Origin: Rosa chinensis
Taxonomy: Eukaryota; Streptophyta; Magnoliopsida; Rosales; Rosaceae
Reading direction: 5' to 3'
Assembly (NCBI RefSeq): GCF_002994745.2
Contig: NC_037094.1
Location: 24,839,001-24,903,000 of the forward strand
Length of the DNA: 64,000 bases
Below are positions 54,743 through 64,000 of the stretch, piece after piece. The notes beneath the pieces are model-generated. The model worked only from the letters and a program-made list of their open reading frames with translations. It did no database searches and was not told where the DNA came from. The position numbers were made by a program, and so were the translations under genes. The number at the start of each line of letters is the position of its first letter. The stretch's first letter is position 1.

Positions 54743-57700
54743 ATGGCTGGTGATAACGTCCCATTACCACCACCCAATTCCAGCAAGTCAAATAATCCAA
54801 CATCTGATATCTCAAATCCATTCTTCACTCACCATTCAGATCATCCTGGATTGGTCTTAGTCTCTAAACCATTGAATGGAGACAATTACACAGGTTGGAA
54901 GAGGGCTATGACAATGGCTCTCAATTCTAAAAACAAGCTCGGTTTTGTGAATGGTTCAATCAAAGTTCCATCACCCTAAGCTGACCCATAAGGATATGCA
55001 ACCTGGTCAAGATGCAATGACATGGTCCATTCATGGATCGTTAACACAGTCAGTTCTGAAATTGCTGACAGTATCATCTACTATGCTACAGCTCATGAGG
55101 TATGGGAAGGTCTAAGTGAGCGTTTTTCACAAGGCAATGCACCTCGCATATTTGAAATTCAGCGAGACATCGCTTCACTCAGGCAAGAACAACAATCAGT
55201 TTCTGCATACTACACGAAACTGAAAAGTTTATGGGATGAATTGGCATCCTATTCAGAAGCATCACAAGGAGCACATGCAGATCAACAAAAGCTCATGCAA
55301 TTCTTGATGGGATTAAATGAGACTTACAGTGCAACCCGCGGTCAAATCCTCTTGATGAATCCCCTTCCAAGTGTCAGACAAGCATATGCTGCAGTTGCAC
55401 AAGAAGAAAAACAACGTTTCGTTGCAGTGGCGGAGTCCAGTTCAAGCACCGCCGCCATGGCTGTCCGGAGTGGCGGCCAGCCGAACCAGATCGGCAGCAG
55501 AGGAGGTCGTGGTGACCGACCGAATCTTCAGACCGGTCGAGATGCCGAACGCGGCTTCAACGCTCGTTTTGGTTCAGGTCGAGGAAGGGGAAGGCCGCAC
55601 TGTACCTATTGTGGTGATCCAGGACATTGGGTCCAAACATGTTTTCACCTAATCGGTTTTCCTCCAGGTCATCCCAAAGCAAAGCACGGATCGGGAAATT
55701 TCCCCAAGAAGCACACTGCCACACCAGTCGCGCCTTCTATCGCGCCCTCTCCTTCTGCTAACCAGGTTCATGCGACAGACATCGTAGAAGAGGAGAATGG
55801 ATCAGCAATTACTTTATCTGAGGCCCAATTCAAACAGTTTTTAGCTGCTCTCCAACAAGCCCAAAAGCCCAATCCAAATACTGACTCGAGTTCTAAGGCA
55901 AATGCAGTAACGCAGCCGGGTTTGTCTAGAGTCGCTTCCCACAATTGGATAATTGATAGCGGGGCGACAGATCATATTACTTCGTGCTCTAAATTATTGA
56001 ATAAAAATAAAAATTGTGCATTACCACCTGTTTTGCTACCTAGTGGACAAAAAGTGCATATTGAAGCCACAGGTTCTTTGCCTCTGAGTACTGTATATTA
56101 TCTACATAATGTGCTGTTTGTGCCGAAGTTCAAAGTTGATTTAATGTCGGTTAGCCGCTTGACAAGAGGTCTGAATTGTTCAGTAACATTCTATCCTTAT
56201 TGGTGTGTTTTGCAGGATCTGGCTACGAAGAGGACGATTGGATTGGGTAAAGAACGTGATGGGCTATACTATTTGGTGGCACTAGCGACAGAACGAACCA
56301 GGCCTTCCATTACCACTCCTTCCAGATCATCTTGCAACCTTGTCCTTTCCCCCACCAATCTTTGGCATAATCGCTTGGGTCATGTCTCCTCTGCATGTTT
56401 AAGTCACATAGCAAAAAATTTCTTGCATTTTTCCATTCAGCCAAATAATAATTGCCCTGTGTGTCCTTTGGCTAAGCAGAGTCGATTACCATTCAGTTCT
56501 AGTTCTATTTCTTCTAGAAGACCATTTGAAATAATTCATTGTGATATTTGGGGTCGTTATCGACACCCTTCCCTTTCTGGTGGCGTTTTATGTCCTTACC
56601 ATTGTGGATGATTTCACCCGATTTACTTGGGTTTTCTTAATGCGGCACAAAGATGAAACACAACCACTTTTGAAGCGTTTTTTTTGCTCACATTCTCACT
56701 CAATTTGACTCTCGCATTAAAACTTTCCGAAGTGACAATGGTAGTGAATTTATTTCACTTAGCTCTTTTTTTCAAGATAATGGCGTTATTTTCCAACATT
56801 CTTGTGTTTACACGCCTCAACAAAATGGGGTTGTGGAGCGCAAGCATCGCCATATTATCCAGGTGGCTCGTGCTTTAAAATTTCAGGCTCATCTTCCTCC
56901 ACAATTTTGGGGGGAGTGTGTTCTCACAGCCGTCCACATAATCAATCGATTGCCCTCTCCCATCCTTTCTTGCAAAACTCCTTTCGAGCTTCTTTACTCA
57001 AAACCACCTTCTTTTTCTCATCTTCGGGTTTTTGGATGCTTAGCTTATGCCACAAATGTGCACCCTACTCATAAATTTGATACCCGAGCAATTTCTTCCA
57101 TTTTCATTGGTTACTCGGTGGGCTGAAAAGCCTTCAAACTGTTTAACTTAACGACTAAAAAAGTTTTTACCAGTCGAGATGTTAGATTTCATGAAGATGT
57201 GTTTCCTTATGCCTCCACTCAGCCCACTCTTCCTTCTGCCCCGTTGGCCCATGACCCAGGCCCAATTCCACTTCTCCCTACTTCCCTCGACACCGATTTT
57301 GACTCCCAGGTCCCTCCCACGCGTCCTTCTTCTTCTCGTCCTTCCTGTCCTGCCATAGACGCCGATCTTGGCTCTTCCTCTTTACCGCCTCCACCTCCGC
57401 CTCCTCCTCCTCCCATCCGTCAGTATTCCCGGCGACCTAAGCCGCCTGCCCCACCACCCCTTGTCCCACCTCCTTCGTCCTTCTCCACCCCTGTTCCTAC
57501 CCCCCTGTCGTCCCCGGTGCCAGGATGGTCCCCATCCCCACCATCTTCTCCGTCTCCTCCTCCCTCACCTCCACCCGCAGCTATTTCCGACCCGCCTCCT
57601 CCCGGCCCACCACCGATCCGTCGCTCCACCCGCTCCACTGCGCCGCCTGCTCGGTTCGCCGATATCGACTTCTCCAAGCCTCAATCCAATGCTTGCACTT

Positions 57701-59361
57701 ACCAATCGCCCTCCTTCCCGCCAGGTCCTTCCAAAGGTACGCGGTATCCATTGGCAAATTATGTCTCTTATCATCGTTACACTCCTGCCTACTCCTCTTT
57801 TGTGGCTCAGCTCAGTGCCGTCTGTGAACCGACCTCTTATTCTGAGGCGGTTACTGTTCCGGAATGGAGGGATGCCATGCGTTCTGAATTGGAGGCCTTG
57901 CAGGCCAACGGTACCTGGACCCTTACCATGTTGCCCCCTGGGAAGATCCCTATTGGTTGTAGGTGGGTTTACAAGGTCAAGCACAAGTCTGATGGTTCGA
58001 TTGAATGATACAAGGCCAGGTTGGTGGCCAAAGGCTTCACACAGTTAGCAGGTATTGACTATCAGGACACCTTCTCTCCTACTGCTAAAATTGTTACAGT
58101 CCGTTGTCTCCTTGCTTTCGCTGCGTCTCGTGGTTGGTCCCTTTATCAACTCGATGTCAACAATGCCTTTCTCCATGGCAACCTGGATGAAGAAATTTAT
58201 ATGTCTCCACCGCCTGGGCTCCGGAGACAGGGGGAGGAGCATTTGGTTTGTCGGTTGCATAAATCCTTGTACGGTCTGAAACAGGCTTCAAGGCAGTGGT
58301 TTTCTAGATTTTCAGAAGTTATTCGGTCTGCTGGCTTTGTGCAATCTAGAGCAGACTACTCTCTTTTTACCAGGAGGCAAGGCAAGTCTTTTACAGTCTT
58401 ATTGATATATGTTGATGATATATTAATTACTGGCAATGATCCTGTGAGTATAGCTGATGTCAAGAAATTTTTGCATAAAACATTCCGTTTGAAAGATCTT
58501 GGCAATTTAAAGTATTTTCTTGGCATTGAAGTGTCAGCATCTAAGAGAGGGATATTTATTTGTCAGCGCAAGTATGCGTTAGAAATTATAAAAGATGCAG
58601 GATTATTGGGTGCTGCTCCTGTTGACACACCCATGGAACGTGGATTAAAGTTGTCAGATAAGATTGAGTTACTCAAAGATCCAGAGAAGTATAGGCGTTT
58701 GGTTGGAAGATTGATTTATCTCACAGTGTCAAGGCCGGACATTACATATCCTGTTCATATATTAAGCAGGTTTATGCATCAGCCTCGAAAAGCTCATTGG
58801 GAAACAGCTTTGCGAGTGGTACGCTACCTCAAGTCAGCTCCTGGTCAAGGCTTGTTCTTTTCCTCAAATAGTGATCTTCGGCTACGAGCTTTTTGTGACT
58901 CAGATTGGGCAGGATGTCCACTTACAAGAAGGTCTACTACAGGGTATTGTGTGTTCCTGGGGCCTTCTTTAATTTCATGGAAGTCAAAACGTCAGAAAAC
59001 AGTCTCTCTTTCTTCAGCTGAAGCAGAGTATCGTGCTATGACAGGAGCTTGCTGTGAATTAACTTGGCTACGTTATTTGCTTCAAGACTTGGGGATTTTA
59101 CACCAGGAAACGACATTGCTCTATTGTGACAACAAGGCTGCTTTACATATAGCAGCAAATCCAGTGTTTCATGAACGTACAAGGCATATAGAAATGGATT
59201 GTCACTATATCAGGGATAAGATTCAAGATGGTTCAGTGGAGACACAATTTGTGAGTTCTGGAAATCAACTGGCTGATGTTCTAACTAAAGCTCTTGGCAA
59301 GGAGGACTTCGAACTTATGATTCGCAAGTTGGGTGTGCAGGATATCCACTCTCCAACTTGA
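54743..59361 (+). pseudogene. Copia-2 gag-pol, multiply interrupted
   Basis: In order: Gag start (LNGDNYTGWKRAMTMAL); UBN2-type capsid (VHSWIVNTVSSEIADSI..., WDELASY); zinc knuckle CTYCGDPGHWVQTC; protease WIIDSGATDHIT; integrase (LWHNRLGHVS, CDIWG, RSDNGSEF); a proline-rich linker; reverse transcriptase ([28 protein letters not shown]); RNase H ([18 protein letters not shown]). Lesions: TAA at 54977-54979 and 54989-54991, frameshifts between about 56585 and 56690, TGA at 57124-57126 and TGA at 58006-58008. From 58021 the frame is open to the end. With identical LTRs, the damage probably preceded the last transposition. Confidence 0.93.
57379..57650 (+). repeat. Proline-rich, C-rich linker of Copia-2
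   Basis: A compositionally extreme CCT/CCA-rich stretch encodes long Pro runs between integrase and reverse transcriptase. It creates long but meaningless Gly-rich frames on the minus strand. Confidence 0.9.
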
Positions 59362-59729
59362 GGGGGAGTGTTGGAAAGTAGAGCAAAATTAGCATCTTGT
59401 ATAGCTGTTAACATTTAACACATTCACTCTATATCATCACATTGATTCTATATTATTAGACATTAATAGGGCTAGAATAGCTTTCTTGTTTTGTATCCTA
59501 GAATCAAGCTGTGTTATTGTATATATGTGCTACAGATCAATAGAGCAATTATCTCTCCAGCAAATCTGTCTTTGTTGTTTTTCAGAAAGCTCAACGGTTG
59601 AAGCTATAACAGGCAGGCGTGCATCTTTCCCTGCAGATTCAAATCCAAGAACAAACAAAAGGAGTCAAAATAAGCTCCGGATTTGAGAAACAAAAGCGAC
59701 TCCTTAACTCCGGTATTAGACCGTGCCTC

Positions 59730-59993
59730 CAAATCTTTACCTTTACCAAGAAGCATACCAGAATTGTACAAAGAGAAGGAGCAAAATTTGAAGGTTTTCT
59801 CATTCCAAGAGCTCAGGGATTCAACCAATGGCTTCAGCAGGTTGTAAAAGTTGGTGAAGGAGGCTTTCGGAGAGTGTATAAAGGAATAATCATGCCCAAA
59901 AATGGCCAGGGTAGTCCAATTTTGGTTGCCATAAAAAAGTTGAATCCACATAGCTTACAGGTTCCAATTCTTATCTTCATTACGGAACTTTAG
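59730..59993 (+). pseudogene. Second copy of the kinase N-terminal exon, frameshifted
   Basis: It matches 39783-40022 and the following intron to about 60195. The [19 protein letters not shown] stretch is still present, but small indels break the frame around it and around the glycine-rich loop. The [12 protein letters not shown] end and the CAG/GTTCC donor remain. No downstream kinase exons follow; the matching intron runs into a LINE-like tail and an RLP relic. Confidence 0.75.
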
Positions 59994-60000
59994 CTGTTTG

Positions 60001-60357
60001 GTTAATTTTTCCATTTTTTCTGTCTGTATTTCTTCCACTTGGATTTTCTCCATTACTACCTGGTTGGTTGGTTGGTTTTCTTAGTCTTGGATGTTGAATG
60101 ATTGTGATGGTAGTATTGAATGGTATTATAATCTGATTTGAAAGTGTTGTTATATTGGATAGTGAATTATATTAGTTTGTTTTTGGGGTTGGTTTATTCC
60201 TAAAGAATAGTTATATATCTTCATGTTATGACTATACTTCTAGTAGTGACCCTGTTCTGCATTTGTTAATAAACATATGGTTTTTAATTGATTAGTACAT
60301 GTGGTTTGTTTAGTAGATTTATTGGGTCTCTGTGATTTAATATACATGTTAATAACT
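60001..60357 (+). other. Kinase intron relic
   Basis: 60000-60195 matches 40055-40255. The rest is unassigned AT-rich DNA. Confidence 0.5.
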
Positions 60358-60600
60358 TTTTTTTTGAGAAGAAACAGCTTTTTATTGAAAAAGCAAAATC
60401 GAGTTACAGGGATATGGACAAGGAGTCCGCTTTAAAGATCTAAAGAGGGCAGCTAGGGCTATAGTCCTAGCATCTCGTCTAATAATACTAATCAAGGCTT
60501 AGGGGCTTATACTACAGCTGCTTGCCAGTTAAGAATAATGGAAGAAAGATTATAATCCTTGAATTCCTTAGAAATAGAAACCCATAAGGATGCCCAGAAC
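60358..60600 (-). mobile_element. LINE 3'-tail-like fragment
   Basis: On the minus strand the sequence ends TTCAATAAAAAGCTGTTTC then TTCTCAAAAAAAA, a LINE-style tail. Only a few hundred bases precede it and no coding is visible. Confidence 0.4.
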
Positions 60601-60619
60601 TTGACTCTCTCCCAAAATC

Positions 60620-61235
60620 CTTGAATTTGAGATAGGCGCATCCCATGAAGACTTTAGTAGTGAAGTGTCACAGACTCCCAAAATCCTCTAAAGAATCCAA
60701 GAAATGCACTATCGTTTTAAAATCCTAGGTTTCTGATACCATCAGTTTTCTCACTTCCATTGCCACTAGAGATAACTGGATCTTGAGTAGATCCATATTT
60801 GGGGGACTTCAAGTGTTAGCTGTGGTCTGCAAAGTCAAAATTTCCCAATAGATGCAGAGTAATAAAATCTCTGAAGTTTGAATTCTTCCTGACAAGTTGT
60901 AGTACGGTAAGTCCAAGGCACTAAGAAATTTCAAGCTCAAAATTTTTGTAGGATTCTACCGGATAGCTGTTTTTTGAAGAATCAAGAAACGCCATCATCT
61001 TCAAGTGACCAAAGTTGTTAGCACCCTTGCCTGTCAAGTAATTTCGAGAGAGCTGGAGAAGCACATTCCTTATGTTTGAAGGAAATGGTTGTAGTAAGTT
61101 ATTAGATTTCAATTGAATTGTAATCAGGGTGCAGTTTTTTTTTATGATATATTGGAAATTTCTCGGGGATTTGATTCGCAGAGCGCTAGAATAAACTTTC
61201 CAATACTTGTTAGGCACTGAATTAGATATTCCAAA
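60620..61235 (-). pseudogene. Decayed RLP C-terminal relic (third copy)
   Basis: It matches 42288-42860. The upstream LRR portion still reads LSRNYLTGKGANNFGHLKMM then AFLDSSKN on the minus strand; the membrane and tail part is broken. No RLP gene lies to its right: the matching 3' flank (61320-61510) is cut by a Mutator-like fragment. Confidence 0.75.
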
Positions 61236-61514
61236 AATTGCAGAAATGAAGATAATGATGCTCCCTCTGCTCTAAATCCAATATAAAAAAGAAAAAGAAA
61301 AGAAAAGAAAAGAAAAGAATGGTATGCTTAATATTGAAATGTCGGATTCTCATCTGGACTCAGCCTGAAACACTAAGAGACGTGGATGATTACTATAGTG
61401 ATCAAGTTAGATTGACATAAATGAAACTTCTGGAAAACAAGTTGAATAACACAAACATGATCAAGTTAGATTGGAATAGATACATTGAAATGCTTTGGAA
61501 TGGAACAATATTTA
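61236..61514 (-). other. RLP 3'-flank relic
   Basis: 61340-61510 matches 42985-43190. It holds an AAAAG microsatellite (61285-61320). No gene. Confidence 0.55.
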
Positions 61515-61700
61515 ATGAGTAGAGTTCTTCTATTAGAACCTCCAAATTTATTCACTTGACCTCTTTGCTTTTTACACCTCCTATCAAATTTTTAAATACT
61601 AAAATTACTCACTAAACCTCACTAAAGTTCCTCAAATAACCTCACTCATAAACAAATTATTATTTTTAAAATAAAAACTTTAGTCATTTCAATGATTTAA
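61515..61700. mobile_element. Fragment of the Mutator-like family of 25016-26831
   Basis: GTTCTTCTATTAGAACCTCC and TTCACTTGACCTC repeat the terminal inverted repeat, followed by TTACACC and AACCTCACTAAAGTTCCTCA as in the interior of the complete copy. The second end was not found. Confidence 0.6.
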
Positions 61701-62109
61701 TTACTCTATAAATCTTAACTACATATACATACCTTAATCAAACAACATGCATAAATTGCTTTTCCAATAAAATATAAAAAAAATCAAACACAAGGTATTG
61801 AGTTTCAAAAATTAATTTCTAATCAATAAGAAAATAACATGAACTATTTTGTGGTTTTTTTTTTTTTTTTTTTTTTTGTATTTTAGCTGTTAAAGAAAAT
61901 GAAGAAATCATTTTTTTCTTAATGTTTATTTATTTTATCTACTTTTTGTATCTCATGATTAATTATTAAAAATATTTTTTTTAACTGCTACTTTTTTTTT
62001 TTTTTTTTTTACAAATATAATGGATAGATTTAGATTCAGGTCATAAATTATAATAGGATTTATTTTGTTTTCCCTAACCAATATGCGTTCAACATATATA
62101 TCAACATAC
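61701..62109. other. AT-rich intergenic DNA with long T runs
   Basis: Two long T tracts (about 61855-61878 and 61991-62010). No gene. Confidence 0.5.
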
Positions 62110-62327
62110 TGTTGTAGAGAAACTGAATTTGAGAGGAAATTGCTGTATATTCTCATTGATAATAGGGGTCTCTTTATATAGAGAATTACAATGTATAGAA
62201 CCTCAATCATACAAGGAAAGTAATCGTACATTGAATAGGAATCTAGATCCTTCTAATTTAACCATATTACCACTAGGTCAAGTAACCTAGAGTTTGAGCT
62301 AAACACAAATTAGGGTTTACTTGAACA

Positions 62328-62560
62328 CTCCCCCTTGTGTTGCCCAAACGCGGTGCTTCTCTCGTTGCCTCGTTAAAAACCTTGCCGAGTAACAAAAACC
62401 CAGTGGGACAAAAATAACCTTGGTCGAAGGGGAAAAAGAGCACAACACACCCTTCACGTTTCGGGGTGAACATGTAGACATCTCCCCCTGATGTCTGTGT
62501 CTCCCCCTGATGACTATGATCATGGGAGTTCAGATAATTTCCGCAAGCCAATTCTTGCCA
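62328..62560 (-). other. Copia-3 region between RNase H and the 3' LTR
   Basis: Contains repeated TCTCCCCCTGATG (62481-62513) and a block rich in CCAAACGCGGTG-type sequence seen at the 3' ends of plant copia elements. ORFs here are not credible proteins. Confidence 0.5.
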
Positions 62561-62767
62561 CATGTTTCTCGAACGTGGATTTGGGCAATGACTTAGTAAA
62601 CAAGTCTACCACATTATCCTCAGATCGAACCTAGTTCACTTTGGTATTTGAGGAGAGTGTTGTTGCTGATTATGCTTGGTGTTGTCGCTTTTGATGTAGC
62701 CTTGCTTCATTTGTTCAAAACAAACAGCATTATCCTAAATGCTCGTAGGCTCATCTTGTGGTAGACT

Positions 62768-63397
62768 TCAAACCACAATTATTCGAACATGCGTGATTAT
62801 GGATCCAATCCATAAACATTCACAAACCACTTCGTGAAGAGCAATAATCTCTGTATGGTTCGAAAATATAGCGATTGCGGTATGTTCTGTAGACCTCCAA
62901 GATATCACAGTCTTTTCCCATAGTGAACACTTAACCAGTTTGGGAGCGACCTTTGTGTGGGTCAGAGAGGTACCCAACATCAGCAAAACCTTCCAAAACA
63001 CTTATATCGTTTTGGGATGGGGATAGAGAACGCAGGCCAGCGTTGGCGGCGTTTCTGGTGTGTGATGGGTCCTAATCCATCTTCTCTCTGTAGGGATAGA
63101 ACAAGCCCATATCAATCGTACATCTCAAGTACTTAAAGATATCTTTTACACCAATCAAAATGGAGTCGCGTTGGCGCAGAGCTATACCTTAGCTAACAAG
63201 TTTACTACAAACGAGATGTCCGGTCTTGTGCATTGAGTTAAGTACAATAATGCGCCTATTGTACTCAAGTAAGGCACTTCTGCCTCTAGCACATCTTCGT
63301 CATCATCCTTCAGACGAAGAGGATCATTTTCAGGATCAAGACTACGGACGATCATGGGGGTGCTTGAAGGTTTGATCTTGTCAAAATGCCTAAGCAT
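62768..63397 (-). pseudogene. Copia-3 RT/RNase H remnants
   Basis: Two open stretches of the same degraded polyprotein. 63182-63397 keeps the copia signature for the RT/RNase H connection (PYLSTIGALLYLT, TRPDISF). 62768-63001 keeps the end of RNase H with the DPHKG..-to-HEVVCECLW block. Stops and frameshifts separate them. Confidence 0.8.
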
Positions 63398-64000
63398 CTA
63401 TCGACACGATGCTCAAGTTCCAAACTGAGACATAATCGTGTTCTTCCATAATCCTTCATCTCAAAATCAGATTTCAAGTGTTCAGCGGTTTCCCTTAACT
63501 CTTTCAGGGCTTCTAATGAAGATCATGTCCAACATGAACCGCGATGGAATCCGAAACTTGTTATGGAAACACATGGGCATATCTCTTCCCAATCAAGTAG
63601 TCATTTTAGCGAGCGTTTCAACCTCTTTGTAAACGCTCTCCGTAGTCTAGAGCCACTTGACTTGGGTAAATGAAGTTCACCATGAACCTTCATGTATATT
63701 ACGTATCTAGATCCCTATAGAGATATATACTGACCACATTTGTAAGCTGCATGTTCAGTTATTCGGAAACTACCAAACTGACAGGGTAGTGGAGTGCAAT
63801 GACATCCATTACGAGAGAATATGTCTCATCGTAGTCGATTCCAGGGCATTTTATGAGAAGCCTTGCGCCATAAGGCGAGATTACCATCTCTTTTTCTCAC
63901 TACGCTTTCTAATGAAGACCCATTTGTCAACAGGTTTTATGTTAGGAGGTGTTAGAATCACTAGCTTAAAAACCTTCCTCTTTGTCAGAGAATCCATCTT

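Larger units (their letters stand above)
54442..59584 (+). mobile_element. Copia-2: LTR retrotransposon with identical LTRs but broken genes
   Basis: 216-bp LTRs (54442-54657 and 59369-59584) are identical by eye, with TG...CA ends, flanked by GAAAG (54437-54441 and 59585-59589). The primer site TGGTATCAAAGCAGG starts at 54658 and a GAGGGGGAG polypurine tract precedes the right LTR. Very recent insertion. Coding capacity is damaged throughout. Confidence 0.96.
62110..64000 (-). mobile_element. Copia-3: left end of a decayed Ty1/copia element, continues beyond the window
   Basis: On the minus strand the 3' LTR is about 62110-62327 (218 bp, TGTTCAAG...CTACAACA), preceded by the polypurine tract CACAAGGGGGAG. 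Upstream come broken pol segments, in minus-strand order: reverse transcriptase start near 63990-63810 (MDSLTKRKVF, KWVFIRKR, frameshifted); the late RT region (63397-63182: YLSTIGALLYLTQCTRPDISF); and RNase H (63001-62768: GKTVISWRSTEHT, AEIIALHE-like EIIALHEVVCECLW). The other LTR lies outside the window. Confidence 0.85.

Noticed and set aside
57219..57677. Gly-rich minus-strand ORFs
   Set aside because: Antisense shadows of the proline-rich Copia-2 linker.
1..64000. tRNA and rRNA genes
   Set aside because: I saw no cloverleaf-like gene or rRNA segment; the tRNA-Met-type matches are primer sites of LTR elements. A tRNAscan search would be decisive.

Overview
The window is nuclear DNA of a flowering plant. 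It has AT-rich intergenic DNA, spliced-gene fragments, many plant transposon families, a tandem cluster of leucine-rich-repeat receptor-like proteins (RLPs) and a beta-amylase exon. The RLP type (EIX2/HcrVf-like) and general repeat style suggest Rosaceae, but that placement is only an inference.

Layout. The host backbone is an RLP cluster on the minus strand, built by repeated segmental duplication. A unit contains an RLP gene, its 3' flank, a highly decayed RLP tail just beyond it, and pieces of a receptor-like cytoplasmic kinase (PCRK1/PBL type). RLP-B (8368-24030) is a pseudogene in three pieces: it carries a nonsense codon, a 2.8 kb solo-LTR-like insertion (20401-23227) and a 10.0 kb LTR retrotransposon (10120-20134). 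RLP-C (28264-31058) is full length apart from a 4-bp deletion that breaks the frame. RLP-D (43648-46377, 909 codons) is the only intact one. Near 24.8 kb and 39.1-39.4 kb only the signal-peptide end of an RLP survives, fused to RLP 3'-flank sequence. Kinase fragments lie at 2861-3335, 38885-38955, 39792-40022, 41083-41407 and 59730-59993. The last exon of a beta-amylase gene lies at 53424-54215.

Mobile DNA dominates: a LINE remnant (868-1560), the 10 kb LTR element, a hAT-type element nested in it (12421-13339), a non-autonomous Mutator-like element (25016-26831), a TRIM-like element (31250-32534), Copia-1 (33620-38096), a Helitron-like insertion (47728-52413), Copia-2 (54442-59584) and the edge of Copia-3 (62110 onward). 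For most of these I can see both ends and the target-site duplication, and for several there is an uninterrupted paralogous site in this same window.

The most striking object is the 10 kb LTR element. It has near-identical 1.4 kb LTRs and a 5-bp target duplication. I see no reverse transcriptase or integrase. It has a gag-like ORF on the minus strand and, on the opposite strand, two cargo genes: a plant mobile domain (PMD) ORF and an intact, intronless WUSCHEL-type homeobox gene (16581-17162) with homeodomain, WUS-box and EAR-like motif. A stem-cell regulator carried as antisense cargo in a retrotransposon that disrupts a candidate immune-receptor gene is the main candidate for something new here.
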